Of a stretch of DNA of 64,000 nucleotides, positions 47,256-58,658 are shown piece by piece; the first letter of the stretch is position 1; each line of letters begins with the position of its first letter. The notes beneath the pieces were generated by a model that had not been told where the DNA came from, ran no database searches, and was given only the letters and a program-made list of their open reading frames with translations. Position numbers and translations under genes: made by a program. This DNA comes from Anopheles merus (Eukaryota; Arthropoda; Insecta; Diptera; Culicidae). The stretch is from assembly GCF_017562075.2 (NCBI RefSeq), contig NC_054084.1:1654001-1718000 (forward strand), given 5' to 3'.

Positions 47256-47907
47256 ATCCCGCATGATCCTCTTTTCTACCGATCTGGTTCTGGTTTATCA
47301 TGTCTAGCAAGATGTTTCGCTATGAAGGTAACCTTTGTAGCATATGCTCCGAGCTTGCACACACATTCATCAGCGACAGCAGGGCTTGAAGAAGGTTGGC
47401 GCAGTTGTTGAATTTATTACTCAACACTTTTTTTTCGCTCCCTCCACTTGCGCGCTGCGTTCTTGAAGGCTACATGAGCTTTAACGGCGAGCAGCGATGT
47501 AAAATAGACATGGTGAAGCGAAGCGATAGTTCAACCTTATTCTTCACCTTGTTTTAAGCACTTCGCAGGGAGATATCTTCACATTTGGTGCTCTTTCTCA
47601 CTCATCCCCGGAGCGATTAGATAGTCGCGCTCCATTAGGGGTCTGGTCGAGAAATTTGAGGACGAGGTCGTCATGTTTCCTTTCCTTCTTTCAAACGCTT
47701 GGAAGATGGTGCGTTAGTTTTGTTGTTGTGTTTTCTCGTACGAGCTTTCGTAAGGAAGTGTTACAGCGTGCAAGGTTTACCCATTAGCACATCCTAACAC
47801 TTTCGCCGCCTGTTGACTAATAACTGACAAACGGGTAATAAAGGGAAGAAGGAAAAAGAGGAGAAAAAAACACTAACCATGTAATGGACGCGTGTTGATA
47901 CACTCAC

Positions 47908-47960
47908 CTGGATGCTAATCGGATGGCCGTCCGTCCTGATGGCGCTTGGAATGTGTACAT
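47908..47960 (-). CDS. weak minus-strand first-exon candidate
   Basis: On the minus strand an ATG at 47960 begins MYTFQAPSGRTAIRLAS and reaches a consensus donor CAG|GTGAGTG at 47908/47907 with two bases left over. A second frame through the same bases, ending HIPSAIRTDGHPISIQ, is also open. No acceptor is seen upstream. The donor is good and the rest is too short to judge. Confidence 0.18.
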
Positions 47961-48887
47961 TCACACACACACACGCTCATCACACACAACCTGCTGCTCA
48001 AGCAAAATCTTTATTATGATGTTTGTACATGACTATTAACACATCTGCCTCCGGGGGAAGGGTTGGGGCATTGGTTGAAAGTTTAATGCATTTTAATGTA
48101 ATCGAATGCAGTTTGGCTCTCATAACTCGGTGGATAATTAATCTTTTTGAAATAAAAAAGACGAACCAATCGCTCGGTTTAAGACGGTTAAGATAGCGTA
48201 ACGTCAATAATTCATAAGATAAGATGCCACTCCGGGCGTTTGATCGAGCTTGGCGTTTTGATAACGCGTTAAAGAAAGAGGTAAGACAACAAGCTCTCCA
48301 GCCTCCTGCTGCTGGTGGAAACTGGTTTCACGGTTTGTTAACGAGATTATCGCAGAGTTGGTGTTAAATCTGCTAACTGGATAATAAGGTGATAAATGGA
48401 GTCGAGACTCGCTGCCAGATGGCTCTGAATGCAAATCGTTACTGGCCTTGAGAGAAGGTGAGTTTTACGGTGTTTTGTTGGAAAAAATCCAAACATTATT
48501 TCCCACTGTCCCACACGGTTTGTAGCCTTCGCGGGCCGTTGTGACCTGCAGCAGCATTGAAATCTTTTGCCAGACTGAAGTCAACACGCCAGTCGCGAAC
48601 GAAAGGGAGTGGAGCCCGGGAAACGGCAAACGGCGGACGCTTTTGACAGTTAGCCTCTTCACGTGACAAATTCCTGGTGCTTCTGGTGGTTTTTCGGTCG
48701 CCGTCCCAACCCATGCCGCAGCAGCTCCATCCATCATCGTTTCAACGAGCCGGCGATGACGGTGAGCGGTTGTTGATTGGTCGTTTTTCTGTGGAGGGAA
48801 ACGTTGGGGGAAAGCCTCACTCGCGGCAGGTGAAATATGTTCACTTGAAGCATCGCCTTGCTGACAACACGACCCAGATACGTGAGC

Positions 48888-48918
48888 GAGAGAGGGAGAA
48901 AGAGAGAGAGAGAGAGAG
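48888..48918 (+). repeat. (GA)n microsatellite
   Basis: An impure GA tract of about 30 bases (GAGAGAGGGAGAAAGAGAG... ending GCGCG). Confidence 0.9.
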
Positions 48919-50462
48919 CGCGCAGACTACCGCCCTCGGGACGCCGGGAAGAAGCAAATGCAACATTCATCACAACGAGTCCCTTCGTGTGGGTCGCTCC
49001 ACTCTCTGGGCCAAGATTTTCAGTGTGTGAGGCATGTGATACACCTCAGCAGTCATAAAAAAGCGTCAAATAAGGCGCTTTAACGTTCGTTTGCACGAGC
49101 CAGTGCGTGTTGAGGTTTGTGGTTATCAGGGTGTTAAAAGGAAGAGAGTGCAAACAACACAGCAGCAGCAACAAAAAACCTTGGAAACAGTTTTGGATGC
49201 ATTCGTGCAAATGCAGACGAGCCAGAGACGTGACGGAGATCTGGCAAAACATAACACAACGCCTCAGCCATGAACCGATTACCAAATTTTCCGTGTGCGG
49301 CTGGTGTCGAGGCACACGGGGCGACCCGGGAGACCAGGCGGGGTTTCCCTCTCGTTTGCTTCGAACGTTTTGTAGCTTCTGGCACCGGCCACGGTCCTGT
49401 CAGGGTGGGGCAGAGAAAGCCATCACAAGTGGAGCGTACTTGAAAGACATAAAAAGGCTATATTCTTCCAACCGCACGGTCAACCCTACCGAGCCACGAG
49501 AGCTCCGGGTGCTGGTGAGGGTGAGCGCGATGATGCTACAAAACGGCCGACTTCGGAGTCGGTTGGCTGGGGGACTGTCCGTCGGGGAAGGGGAAAAAAA
49601 CCAGCTCAATGTTTATGCAAATTGTTTTATGCTTCTTCCTGCTTGCAATGCTCCTCCCAGACCCGGTTGTTCGAGGTGTGTTTGAGACGGTTTTTTTTTG
49701 CATGTGAAACTGCTCTCGGTGTCTGTGCGACTCTGCATCTATCGGTTTGTGGTGTTTTGTTGCTTTTCGTTTCGGTTTTTTGTTTCCCATCTTGTCGAGT
49801 ACAGTATGAAATACGGGTTTGCATACGGCGTTTTCGAGTGCGGTTGGAATTGTTCTAGCGCTCTTTAACGTCATTCAAGTTGGATGAAGTTATTGAAGTG
49901 AAATTCTAAGCCAAATTGCATTTCATGTAGAGTCCACAGCAAGAGCTAATTTGGGTGTCGCAATCCGTGCATAAAAGACCAAATTAAATCCAAGATAATG
50001 TTGAAATGTATCGTTTTTCATAGTAACGCTTAAAGCCAAGATGGTGTAATCCCTTCAGCAGCTCTCGAAGAGATATTGATTTTCATTGGAGTTCTTAATG
50101 ACTCACCATTAAACGAGTAGAGTGAGACGCGTTACCAAACCATTTCCCCGTTCGCTTAAAACCCGTCCCAAGCAGCAGCAGCACCGCGACCTGTGTCGTG
50201 TCTTGTGCAGCAGTAGTCGTTGGAAAAGGGCACACAAGTCAGATCCTCCTTAGGTGTTGAAGCACTGGTTCGAACGAAGGTGAAACAATCCATCTAGCAA
50301 AAAAAAAACCATAAAAAAAAGAAGAAAAAGAGAAGATACCGATAGAGTGAAAAGAGCTTCCTCCTACGCGCTAACGTCCGAACATGCCCAAGAGTCATCG
50401 TCGGTGAACCCGGTGAACGCGAAGAAAACGAGGACAGTCGGGGGACGGTGCATAAATTATAA

Positions 50463-50855
50463 CGGTTCCCTATAAATCACGCGCTTAGTGGTGGGTCTTC
50501 TGGGGCAGGGGGAAGGGTGAAAGAGTGTGTGCGACTGGTCGTCGTTGTTGTTGGCGAGTGACCCACGCTCACTCGCTCGCCCGTCTTCGGTCAAAGCGCG
50601 TCTGCCTATCGGACCAACGGTAATACCGACGTGGCGATGTTGTTGTATGAAGAAGAGACCTCCATCACCACCACTACCCCCAACAGTCTCAGCCCGACAC
50701 TGTCTTCCCCTACGGCGATTCTCCGGGTCAGTGTTATCCAACAGGTCGATGAAGGCCTCTCGACGACACTCTCGAGTATCCCGGACGAAGCCTCCGAGTG
50801 CCTTCCATTTACACCCTCTGGCAGGCTGCTGATCGGTTTTGCGGACCGTAGCTAA
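50463..50855 (+). pseudogene. coding-like open stretch, 130 codons, no early ATG
   Basis: The frame is open from after a TAA at 50460-50462 to TAA at 50853-50855. The first ATG is at 50637, giving a 72-residue product that begins MLLYEEETSITTTTPNSLSP and later contains DEASECLPFTPSGRLLIGF. Third positions are GC-rich (about two thirds by hand count over the last 90 codons), as in many mosquito genes. After the stop the same frame continues VWADDLLDEFRRSRGVRLLE before another stop, which would fit a decayed gene. The antisense strand is also largely open, so base composition alone may explain it. No family is recognised. Confidence 0.22.
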
Positions 50856-50883
50856 GTGTGGGCCGACGATCTGCTGGATGAGT

Positions 50884-51147
50884 TTAGGCGTTCAAGAGGC
50901 GTTCGCCTTCTGGAATAACTCCTTCGATGTCGGTTTGAGTCCGGGTGTCTGTATATTTTTTTTTTTTTTGCGCGTGACACGAGCGTCGAGATGATTGACC
51001 GATGGTCACATAAATAGCCTTTTTGGGCCAGTCCACCAGCAGAAGTGGTTCAGAAGTGTTTCCTGTATTTGCCTTCAATTGATCGAGAGTCTTGAAGATG
51101 CACAGGAAGAAGGCATTGCCGCTAGAAGAGGACGAGTCATAGGTCAT
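50884..51147 (-). CDS. minus-strand 87-residue open frame
   Basis: The ATG at 51147 begins MTYDSSSSSGNAFFLCIFKT. The frame contains LLLVDWPKKAIYVTIGQS, a lysine run encoded by a poly-A stretch (plus-strand T run at about 50950-50962), and ends at 50884. A pyrimidine-containing acceptor (TCAGTCCTTTACAG) lies just upstream at about 51172. It overlaps nothing firmly called and faces the neighbouring plus frames. The amino-acid mix is protein-like, but no domain is identified and the length is unremarkable. Confidence 0.2.
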   Translation of the reverse strand: MTYDSSSSSGNAFFLCIFKTLDQLKANTGNTSEPLLLVDWPKKAIYVTIGQSSRRSCHAQKKKKYTDTRTQTDIEGVIPEGERLLNA

Positions 51148-51448
51148 TGTTTGTATTGCTAAGGGGGTAGTCTGTAAAGGACTGATCGTTGGACGAAATG
51201 CATACGACCGTTTAGAATGCAATCAAGAGTGTTGGATTGAAGTTTCGAGCTTCGAGAGGCTTCTTCGACAGACTCAAAACCCACAAGAAGTGGCTAAGAC
51301 TAATGTGATGCAGAAAAAAAGACATCGTTTCATAAATCATTCACTCGGATCGAGGGAGCGCACGAGAGGGGTGGCGTTATGGCCTACTTTAAGTGGACAT
51401 CCCCGTTGCCCAAACGAGAACCATCGATCAAATTACGATCCTCACTGA
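51143..51448 (+). pseudogene. coding-like open stretch without a start, 101 codons
   Basis: The frame is open from after a TAG at 51140-51142 to TGA at 51446-51448. It starts VIVCIAKGVVCKGLIVGRNA and includes YDRLECNQECWIEVSSFERL. The codons just before the TAG in the same frame (MHRKKALPLEEDES) look continuous with it, so an in-frame stop in a once-longer sequence is one reading. It differs in frame from the open stretches on either side. The family is unknown. Confidence 0.2.
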
Positions 51449-51539
51449 CAAAATACGTCGGTTCCGTGGACCGTGGCTATTTCTGGCTGGTTTCGTTCCT
51501 AAACTTCTTTTGGCCTGTCGCAATCATGCGTTTGAATGA

Positions 51540-51812
51540 TTAGATGCTGCCACGCTTACCCCAACGAAGCGAGTCGACGCAGCCGGCGAGTTCTGCAGAA
51601 GCGTCTCAGCTCGTATGCGCTCTGTCGGAACAAATCTGACGTACACGACACGAGCTGTTGTGGGTTTTGGGTATGAAAATTTCGTGGAAAAAATGCCCCA
51701 AAAAGTCCCCGTTTGTTTAGAAGTTGACCGCAAACCTTGGTGGAGTAGGGCCAGTGCAGCGAGGTTTACCCCTTCTGTCTTCCGTGGGGCGTGCTGTTTG
51801 GGAAGATTCTAA
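51540..51812 (+). pseudogene. coding-like open stretch, 90 codons
   Basis: The frame is open from after a TGA at 51537-51539 to TAA at 51810-51812. The ATG at 51615 begins MRSVGTNLTYTTRAVVGFGY and continues with ENFVEKMPQKVPVCLEVDRK. G-starting codons are frequent, as in real coding sequence. On the opposite strand a 95-nt segment (51560-51654) is bracketed by a GGG|GTAAGC donor and a weak acceptor, an alternative interpretation of the same bases. The family is not recognised. Confidence 0.22.
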
Positions 51813-52164
51813 TAATAACAATAAAGAACCAAATGATATGAGCATAGAAGGGGATGAAACTAACACACAAAAAACCTCACGATCGCCAGCCAAACGAAAC
51901 CATATGACCGCGAGGTGTTTATGGCCGTGTAGAACAAAGCGTGTGTGCGATGACGACGGCGTTGGCGACCACCGAAAGAGAAACGCAATGAAAAACATAC
52001 CAACAAACACACCATGCGGATTGGCGGTTTCGGTTACAGTTTAGTATAAATTAATTTAGTCGTAAACTGGTTTCCTGGTTCCGAAAATATGGTTTTGCGC
52101 GGCCCTGGGGCTGGACTGGTCCACGGGCGCCGTAAAACAGCGTCGGGTTTTACAGAATTATTGA

Positions 52165-52515
52165 GGAAGATTTAATGTTCGGAGTGTCCGGACGGCGAAG
52201 ACCCAGCCGTTGGTAATAAATCTTCCTCCATCAAAAGCGACGAGTGACGCTGTGGATGCTGTTGTTGTCCGACGATTTGAAGCAGACTGTACGCCGGGTG
52301 GCAGTATGTTCAACCACGATCTGTGTGGAGATTTTTCCGCTGTATGTAGTCTGGTTGACTGTTCTGGCGATACATTTGATGAGAAAAAGGCCGGTTCTTG
52401 GGTTTTGGACAAGAAGTCCGAGCCTTTCGGTTTGAGCCTGTTTGGGTTAGGTTTTATGACCATTTTTGCATGTGTCCGGAAGAGAAGCAAACTTCACACG
52501 TACTACTTCGGTTGA
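52165..52515 (+). pseudogene. coding-like open stretch, 116 codons
   Basis: The frame is open from after a TGA at 52162-52164 to TGA at 52513-52515. It is rich in G-starting codons and includes ATSDAVDAVVVRRFEADCT, a cysteine-containing segment, and a hydrophobic FGLSLFGLGFMTIFACV segment near the end. The first internal ATG is at about 52308. It sits in a different frame from the preceding stretches. The minus strand is open over the same bases, so certainty is low. Confidence 0.2.
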
Positions 52516-55500
52516 ATGTGTCTCTCGAGGCGTAAATATGATTAAAGTCTTTTTACAATCCAATAACATGCAATTAGACGAGTGAACATAAATTATCGTT
52601 TATTACCTGGACGACTTGTGGAAGGATTTTAAAAGAATTGTTGTGATCTTCGATTACATTTTTACAGCTCGTTGATTATTTGTTGATCTGATGGACGGCA
52701 TTAAATGAGTTCTGTGTTTCTTGTATAGCCACCTCACCGCTTAGGTTGATCGTATTCTGCAAACTACCTTTTAAGTGCTAATCAGTATAGGTTTGTTCCT
52801 AGGGCTAGGGCACAATGACGATGCATTAGAGCGTTAGGAATGCCTTAAGCCGTTGACCCACTCTGCATGATCGCCTCCGGTAAGTGATCTTCCCATTGAA
52901 GAACCACACCAGCAATGCAGCTCTAAACAATCCGCATCCATCCGCAAGGTTTAAGCTTCGTCGCGCACCGATAAGCCAGAGGCAATGGTTGCGCCGCATC
53001 ACTCGCGCAAAACCCGCGCCAAGCTTGAGGAATGTCATCTTAGAGCAAAAGAAACGTGGAATGAGCAGATATGTGTTAATGCTGCGATTTGAGATTTGAA
53101 GGCCTTGGAACACACTGCCCACCTAGGCTGCGGTGGAAGGGCAAGCAAATCGTGACTTTGAGTCATGCTCGCGGTCGATGCGATCCACGGACAGCCCGCT
53201 GCAGTGGAATCGCATTTTGCTTCGCTGTTCTCATCGTAGCATGCAGCGAGCCGCTGTCGTACATTCCTGGGCACAATCCCGAGGACACAATCTCCCGCGG
53301 TCACAAGCGCGGCTAGAGGCTCCCCTGCTTCTGCCCGGAACATCCGATGATGTCTGGGGTGCACCGCGTATTTCTATTTCCCATGAATTGGGGAAGGAGT
53401 TGAGAGAAGGAAAGAGAGAGAGAGAGATAGAGAGAGTTTGAGGGCGCGCGCGGGCTTTGCTGTGCGCGTGTATCAAGGATTCCAACGCGCTGGAATCGTG
53501 GGGAGGAAGAAATTCAATGGCACATAGAAGCGGGTGGGTGGAGCACTGCTCGGGGGGAGGCGGGAAGCAGCAACAGCAGGAGCAGCAAGGAACAATAAAA
53601 CGCTCATTCGGATAATAACCGGGTCATAAATCATCTGCAGGTGAATATAAATTTCTTCCAACCGCTTGCTCTGAGCAACCACCCAGCACCCCTTACGGGT
53701 TCTACAAAATCCGGCCGGTCCGTCGTCCTTTTCGTTCGCTTCCACCGTCGTCCTTGCTTGGAGGGAAGCAGCTTCATGGAAGGGAACCTCTTTTTTGCCT
53801 CTCTCTGTGTGTGTTGTAGTTCGGGAGCAGTTTGGTTGTTGTTGATGGTTTTTTTTTTCTTCTTGTTTTGCGTGAGCACTTTCCATTGCGGGCTGCTTTC
53901 CATCGTGTCTTGGAGGACGCAACCAGCACGAAGGGCGGCATGTTGAGATGACAATTTCCATAACACGAAACGCATACATAATCCGGCAGCGTTGTGGATG
54001 GTGGTTGTGTGCCGTTTTGGCGGGATTTGTTAGTGGAATTGCGCTGGTGAAGTTTTTACGACACTTTGAGCGCGCGTTTGCGATATGTTTGCTTTCACTT
54101 TCGTAATAGGAGCTCCATGAACGCTGCTTAGTTTGTATAAATATTGAAACATTTAAGTCTAACGCGAACAAAACTGCTTGTGTTTATTCTTGATCTTTTA
54201 TAAATCTTCTTTCGAAGTCCAAATGTTTCTTCCAATCTGCTTCTTCACATAAACGTATCGACAGAAAAGCAAAATTATTGCGTCGAAGCCAGTTGGCGGT
54301 CTGTTTCGTCTTCAGCGTACGATGACACTGTGATCGATGTTCGGGTTGGGTTTGAAATAAGAAAAACCAACCCTCAACAGCCTCTGCCCGAACCGTTTAC
54401 GCGCGTTTTTTAGGTTTTGTTCTCTCTCTCTCGTTCCCGTTCTGCTTAAGAGCAGGCCCATTTCCGTCTCCATTTCAGCGCTGCTTCTTACACACAACCG
54501 CTGGCGAAGAATGAATCTTCACCCGACGCATGTTTATTGTATTGGCGGTACAATTATCATAAGATTAAGGCAAATTGCCGATCATAATTGCGTATTGATT
54601 GCGAGCCGAAACGATTGATGACGATCAGCCGCGGCAATCGATCGCGACAAAGGGGGAAGGCTGGCTGGCTGGCTGCTTCTTGGGCTGGAAATTGCTCATA
54701 TTTGTCACAGCACCTTCACAAGGCACCGGGTAGATCTTCTTTGGGGTTAAAGTGATGGGTCAACCGTAGCACCACCACCACCACCAGGGCTAGGGACTAC
54801 GTTTCAATCAATTCGATGTGAATTATTCATCTTGATTTGGTTTGCTACATCAATCAATGCGCAGCGGTTCGGAGCTTTTTTGCCGCGCATGTAAAAAACC
54901 CCTCGACCCGACCCGGCAGCGCATAAAGAAGCGCAACATAAAAGTGAACTCATGGTGGTGTTTCCCTCCCCGAACAGTTTTCCCATCCACTCGCGTTAAA
55001 AACTCATTACATTTACCCATTTCCGCTTCGCACACCTGCGCTTGCTGCTCCGCCCGAGAGGTCGTCCGTGTTATGGTTTGCTGCAAAAACTCATTACAAA
55101 ATGGATGTCTTCCTTTGCTTGCGTGGCCCCACCTGAACTTTGTGTCTGTGTGCCAAAGTCCGCTGGTGTTCGGGGGACGGGGGATGGGTGCTAAATGCAT
55201 TTCACAGTGCCCGAGCAGTGCACTTAGGGAGGGGGGGAGTGTGCATCAATCACAAATCAATAATAACCTTTAAAGTACGCCATTAACCCGACTGTGGACT
55301 GGTGCTGGAGCTCCCTCGTCCCATGCGCATTTCGGGAATGGGTGGCACGCGGCAAATCGGAACAAATGGGAAACAGATTGCTTCCAAGCAGTGGGAGTCC
55401 TCACACACACATAAACACGAATGTGTGCGAGGGTAGTAGCTTTCGGGCTGGCGAGCAACAACAACTTTCCCGGAGACGCTTAGAACAGGAAATGGGAAAC

Positions 55501-58175
55501 AAGGCGGTGGATCACAATCAGTGTGTCTTTGTTTTTCCGCACCGATCCGCGACGGAAAGTGTAAGCGCAGCCGAGGAACGATGTGAGGCGTGTGTGAGGT
55601 GTGAGCGTATCCGGTTGATGAGGTGCGGCGATGAAGGGCACTATAGATAGTTACACGGTGGATTTTCGGACGGACGGGTTGGTTTTTGTTATTTTTGGGG
55701 AGTTTTTAATGAAGTGCATTTGTTGCTGGTGGGCAGCGGTTTGTCCGATGCACAAATGAGCTACAAATCGTGGGGGAAGAATGGTTTAAATGTTACAAAG
55801 GAAATGTAGTTTTTTTTTTAAACAATTCCAAAGCTAATTGCTCACACACAAACACATTCTACCACGTGTGAAAAATACGCATTTCAATCACTCCTGCGAC
55901 GTCAATGTGATAAATGCCTTCCCATCATGGCCAACGACAAATGGAGTTCCTGTGAAGGTGAGGGCGCACCATTAGCCTGAACCTCACCGGGCCTGAAGCT
56001 CGGCAAATCCGCCGCCAAATCGTGTCACGTGTCGTTTATCAACAGGCCTTCACACAGCGCCCCAAACCAACCCCCCCCAAAAATGAACTATTGTTTCTGT
56101 TGCATCGTTTCGGCTGCAACGTGCGCGCGCGAACCGTCACACCAATCAAACGTGGTTCCGTTCCGTTCTCGTAATTGCCCGTAAAGCCCACGTCCTCGCC
56201 GGTGGAGCAGGATCTTTGCTAGTGAAACGACCGTTTCTTCAACCCGTACACTGGTGGCAACAATGGTGGCAATCTACGCGAGAACCAACCTCGTCCAACC
56301 TGCACGAGAGCGAGTGCGTTTTTCGGCTTCGGCCTCGGTCCCGGCCTGCAGCCTTTTTGCAATCAGCCCGTCAATTCTATAAGCGATTAGGTTAGTTCAT
56401 CGTTGCCTCGGCAAAGGGAAGAAACCCCGCTTGATTGGATCCCCGCGGGTGTGTGTTTGCCGGACCGTCCACCGGTCCACCACTTGGGGCCGGTTTTTGG
56501 AAAATGCGCGTCAAAATCCGCGCCTCGCGCCGTTGTTTGTGGAGAATACATTCTTTAACACCACCGATCGAACCGAACGATGGCTTCAAGCAGTGAGCTG
56601 CCGTCAACGCGGACTGTGCGATACATGATACTGCCCGGGCCCCGTCCGGGCGACGTTGAGTAACGACCCGCTGTCAGAAGTGCCAAGGACGCGAACGCGG
56701 TGGAGATTAAAATATGACCCAATCAACTACAGCTCACGTTCAGCCGCGGCGGAATGTTAAACGGTGAGATAGCTGGCGTACTCTACGCGCTGCCCCGTTC
56801 AAGTTGACAGTTTTTAGAGAAATTCTAACCCACCGCATGATCGCACAAACACACCGAATCGAAAAAAGCTAGCTTGAAGCTGTAATACAGCTCGACGTTT
56901 CGGTGCAAAACCGTTGTCCGTTGCGTTTGCATGGTTGGGTGTTTTTTTTTTTTGGGGCCGATTGGTTTAATTAAGTTTCGACCTGGTCGCGCGTTTGTAA
57001 TGCTATTCTCATTGATCCGACATGCAAATTGAACGACGGCGGAGGAACGTTTGAGGTTTGAGAAGTCGTCGTCGTGGAAAAAAAAATCGTTCCACTCGTT
57101 CCCTTTCAGGGTCTGGCGGTAATTAGTTTGTGGTTTCTTTTACGCGCGATAGGCTCGCGGGTGGGAAACTCGAAATTCAATTAACACGCCAACGTGCGAC
57201 GCCAGATTAACACGGATAATCGAATCAAAGTTTCCACCTGCCGTCTCGGGGACGTAATTTCCGGAAGTGTCAATGATTCTGCAATTTCCGGCAGTCTGCC
57301 CCACCGGTTTTCTTAATTCAATAATGCTAAAGCGAAGAAGTAACTCGCGCGTCGGTCGATCGGTTACGTCTTTGCGTGTCTGCGTGCTGGAGCGGTGGCC
57401 CCGCGAAATGACACAAGGCTTACAACTGAAAATCGATCGAAAAAGTGAACAACGGTACAAACCCCCCCCCAAAAAAAACCCCTCACAGGCATAGTCAATT
57501 GTGCAATTATTTTCGGTGCACAACCGGATTTTTCGATTCGATGCCATCACCTTTGCCGCGAACGGAAAAAAGGCATATTTATGCTCCACAAACACAATTT
57601 CAGTCGCCAATCAACAGGAACTGGCTTGGGCTCCACGAAACCCCCCTCTGTCCATGAGCTCACGAATCTATTTCGAAATTGCTAGCTGCATTTGGGAGAA
57701 ACAGTATTCAATTTCCTAACCTCACCTTCCCTCCTCGTGCCGCTGTTTTGTGCGCTCGATCGCTCGGCCAATGTGTGTGCTCGCTGCGAGTGTTGTGCTG
57801 GTTTTATTTTCTAAACTACACACCCGAAAGCATGATTTTTATGTGCGTTAGATTATTTAATGCTCACTACACGCTTGGCCGCTGCTGGGGTTAGAAAATG
57901 GTGGGACACGCGAGGTAGGTGAGAGATTCCTTTCTACGCACCGTGTGCTTAGACTGTCCACACTTGGGGCGCATTGAATCATGGTGGTCATTGGTGGTGT
58001 CGTTGGTTAAAAAAAATACGCCGTTTTTTTGTAAATTCATTTCCCAGCACTTTCCGTCTATTGCGCCTGTACGCGCCTGCACTACACTCTTTTTTCCGCC
58101 CCTCCCCCCCCTAACGCTATCCCATTTTGTACTGTTTTCAATAAATATTGTTTGTAGCAATCAAACAGGAAAGCA
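52516..58175. other. intron-like or intergenic DNA, no gene supported
   Basis: A plus donor CCG|GTAAGTG at 52879/52880 has no acceptor. A GA tract spans about 53405-53440. The minus-strand 232-codon frame at 53473-54171 has no recognisable domain. A (GGCT)n tract lies near 54660-54676 and an (ACC)n tract near 54770-54786. Homopolymer A/T and C runs are frequent. A minus-strand AAG|GTGAGG donor at about 57726 follows GC-rich sequence without other support. Confidence 0.4.
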
Positions 58176-58457
58176 ATGTTTCGCTATGGCTACGAGGGCC
58201 GCGCGCGCGCCTCGGACTTTCCGATCGATTATTGCGAGTTTTTAATTAAATTTTTGGGGCAACTGCTGCAGTGTGAACGGCCGGCCGGGGTTGTCATTGT
58301 TTTGATCGCACTAGTTTGGTTTAGTTTTTGGGGGGGAGCGAGGTGGGATGGCGTTCCGGACCTAGAAGAAGCATTACGGGGGGAATTGTGTTTTCAAATC
58401 GATTTAGATCGGAGGCGTGTGTTTTTTTTGCGGGGTTCTCTTTTTCCCCTTTTTTGA
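58176..58457 (+). CDS. 93-residue open frame with a polyadenylation signal downstream
   Basis: The ATG at 58176 begins MFRYGYEGRARASDFPIDYC. A hydrophobic stretch GVVIVLIALVWF around residues 38-49 could span a membrane, an acidic PDLEEALRGE segment follows, and the TGA is at 58455-58457. AATAAATAAA lies about 70 bases downstream (58525-58534). A weak acceptor (TTGTTTGTAG) ends 17 bases before the ATG. The first 20 codons have GC-rich third positions and the last 15 are T-rich. No homologue is recognised, and a chance frame of 94 codons is not rare here. Confidence 0.22.
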   Translation: MFRYGYEGRARASDFPIDYCEFLIKFLGQLLQCERPAGVVIVLIALVWFSFWGGARWDGVPDLEEALRGELCFQIDLDRRRVFFLRGSLFPLF

Positions 58458-58635
58458 GTTGTGGATGATTTGTCGAAATGGAGGCAGAAAATCAAGCTTC
58501 ATATTTTTATTTTATTTTTTGAAGAATAAATAAACAATTCGAAACATATCGTGTTTTTGTGCTTTGGTAGCGTAAATATTCCAACACTTTGAATTTAGAG
58601 CGACAACTTATCATATGTTTGTTTCTTTTTTCCAG

Positions 58636-58658
58636 GTGCGTATTTGCTCATTGTTTGT
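58636..58658 (+). other. candidate 23-nt microexon or recursive splice site
   Basis: A strong acceptor (TTTGTTTCTTTTTTCCAG) ends at 58635 and is immediately followed by GTGCGT, so the same junction could act as a donor after splicing, the hallmark of a recursive (ratchet) splice site. Twenty-three bases further on, GTAAGTAT at 58659-58666 is an excellent donor. Either a 23-nt exon or a ratchet point with a competing downstream donor would explain the arrangement. It is on the same strand as the other candidate exons. Confidence 0.4.

Larger units (their letters stand above)
45676..50462. other. intron-like or intergenic DNA, scattered splice-like sites
   Basis: No gene is firmly supported. 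A strong plus acceptor (TTTTCTTGTGTTCTTCCAG) ends at 47198. A minus-strand CAG|GTGAGTG donor lies at 47908/47907, and a plus AAG|GTGAGTTTT donor at 48457/48458 without a matching acceptor. A GA tract is at 48888-48918. Bases 50290-50340 form an A/G-only low-complexity stretch. Confidence 0.4.

Noticed and set aside
53473..54171. Minus-strand 232-codon open frame
   Set aside because: No splice support and no recognisable motif. Its length is near the top of what chance gives over six frames in 64 kb, and the overlapping frame at 53631-53975 looks equally plausible.
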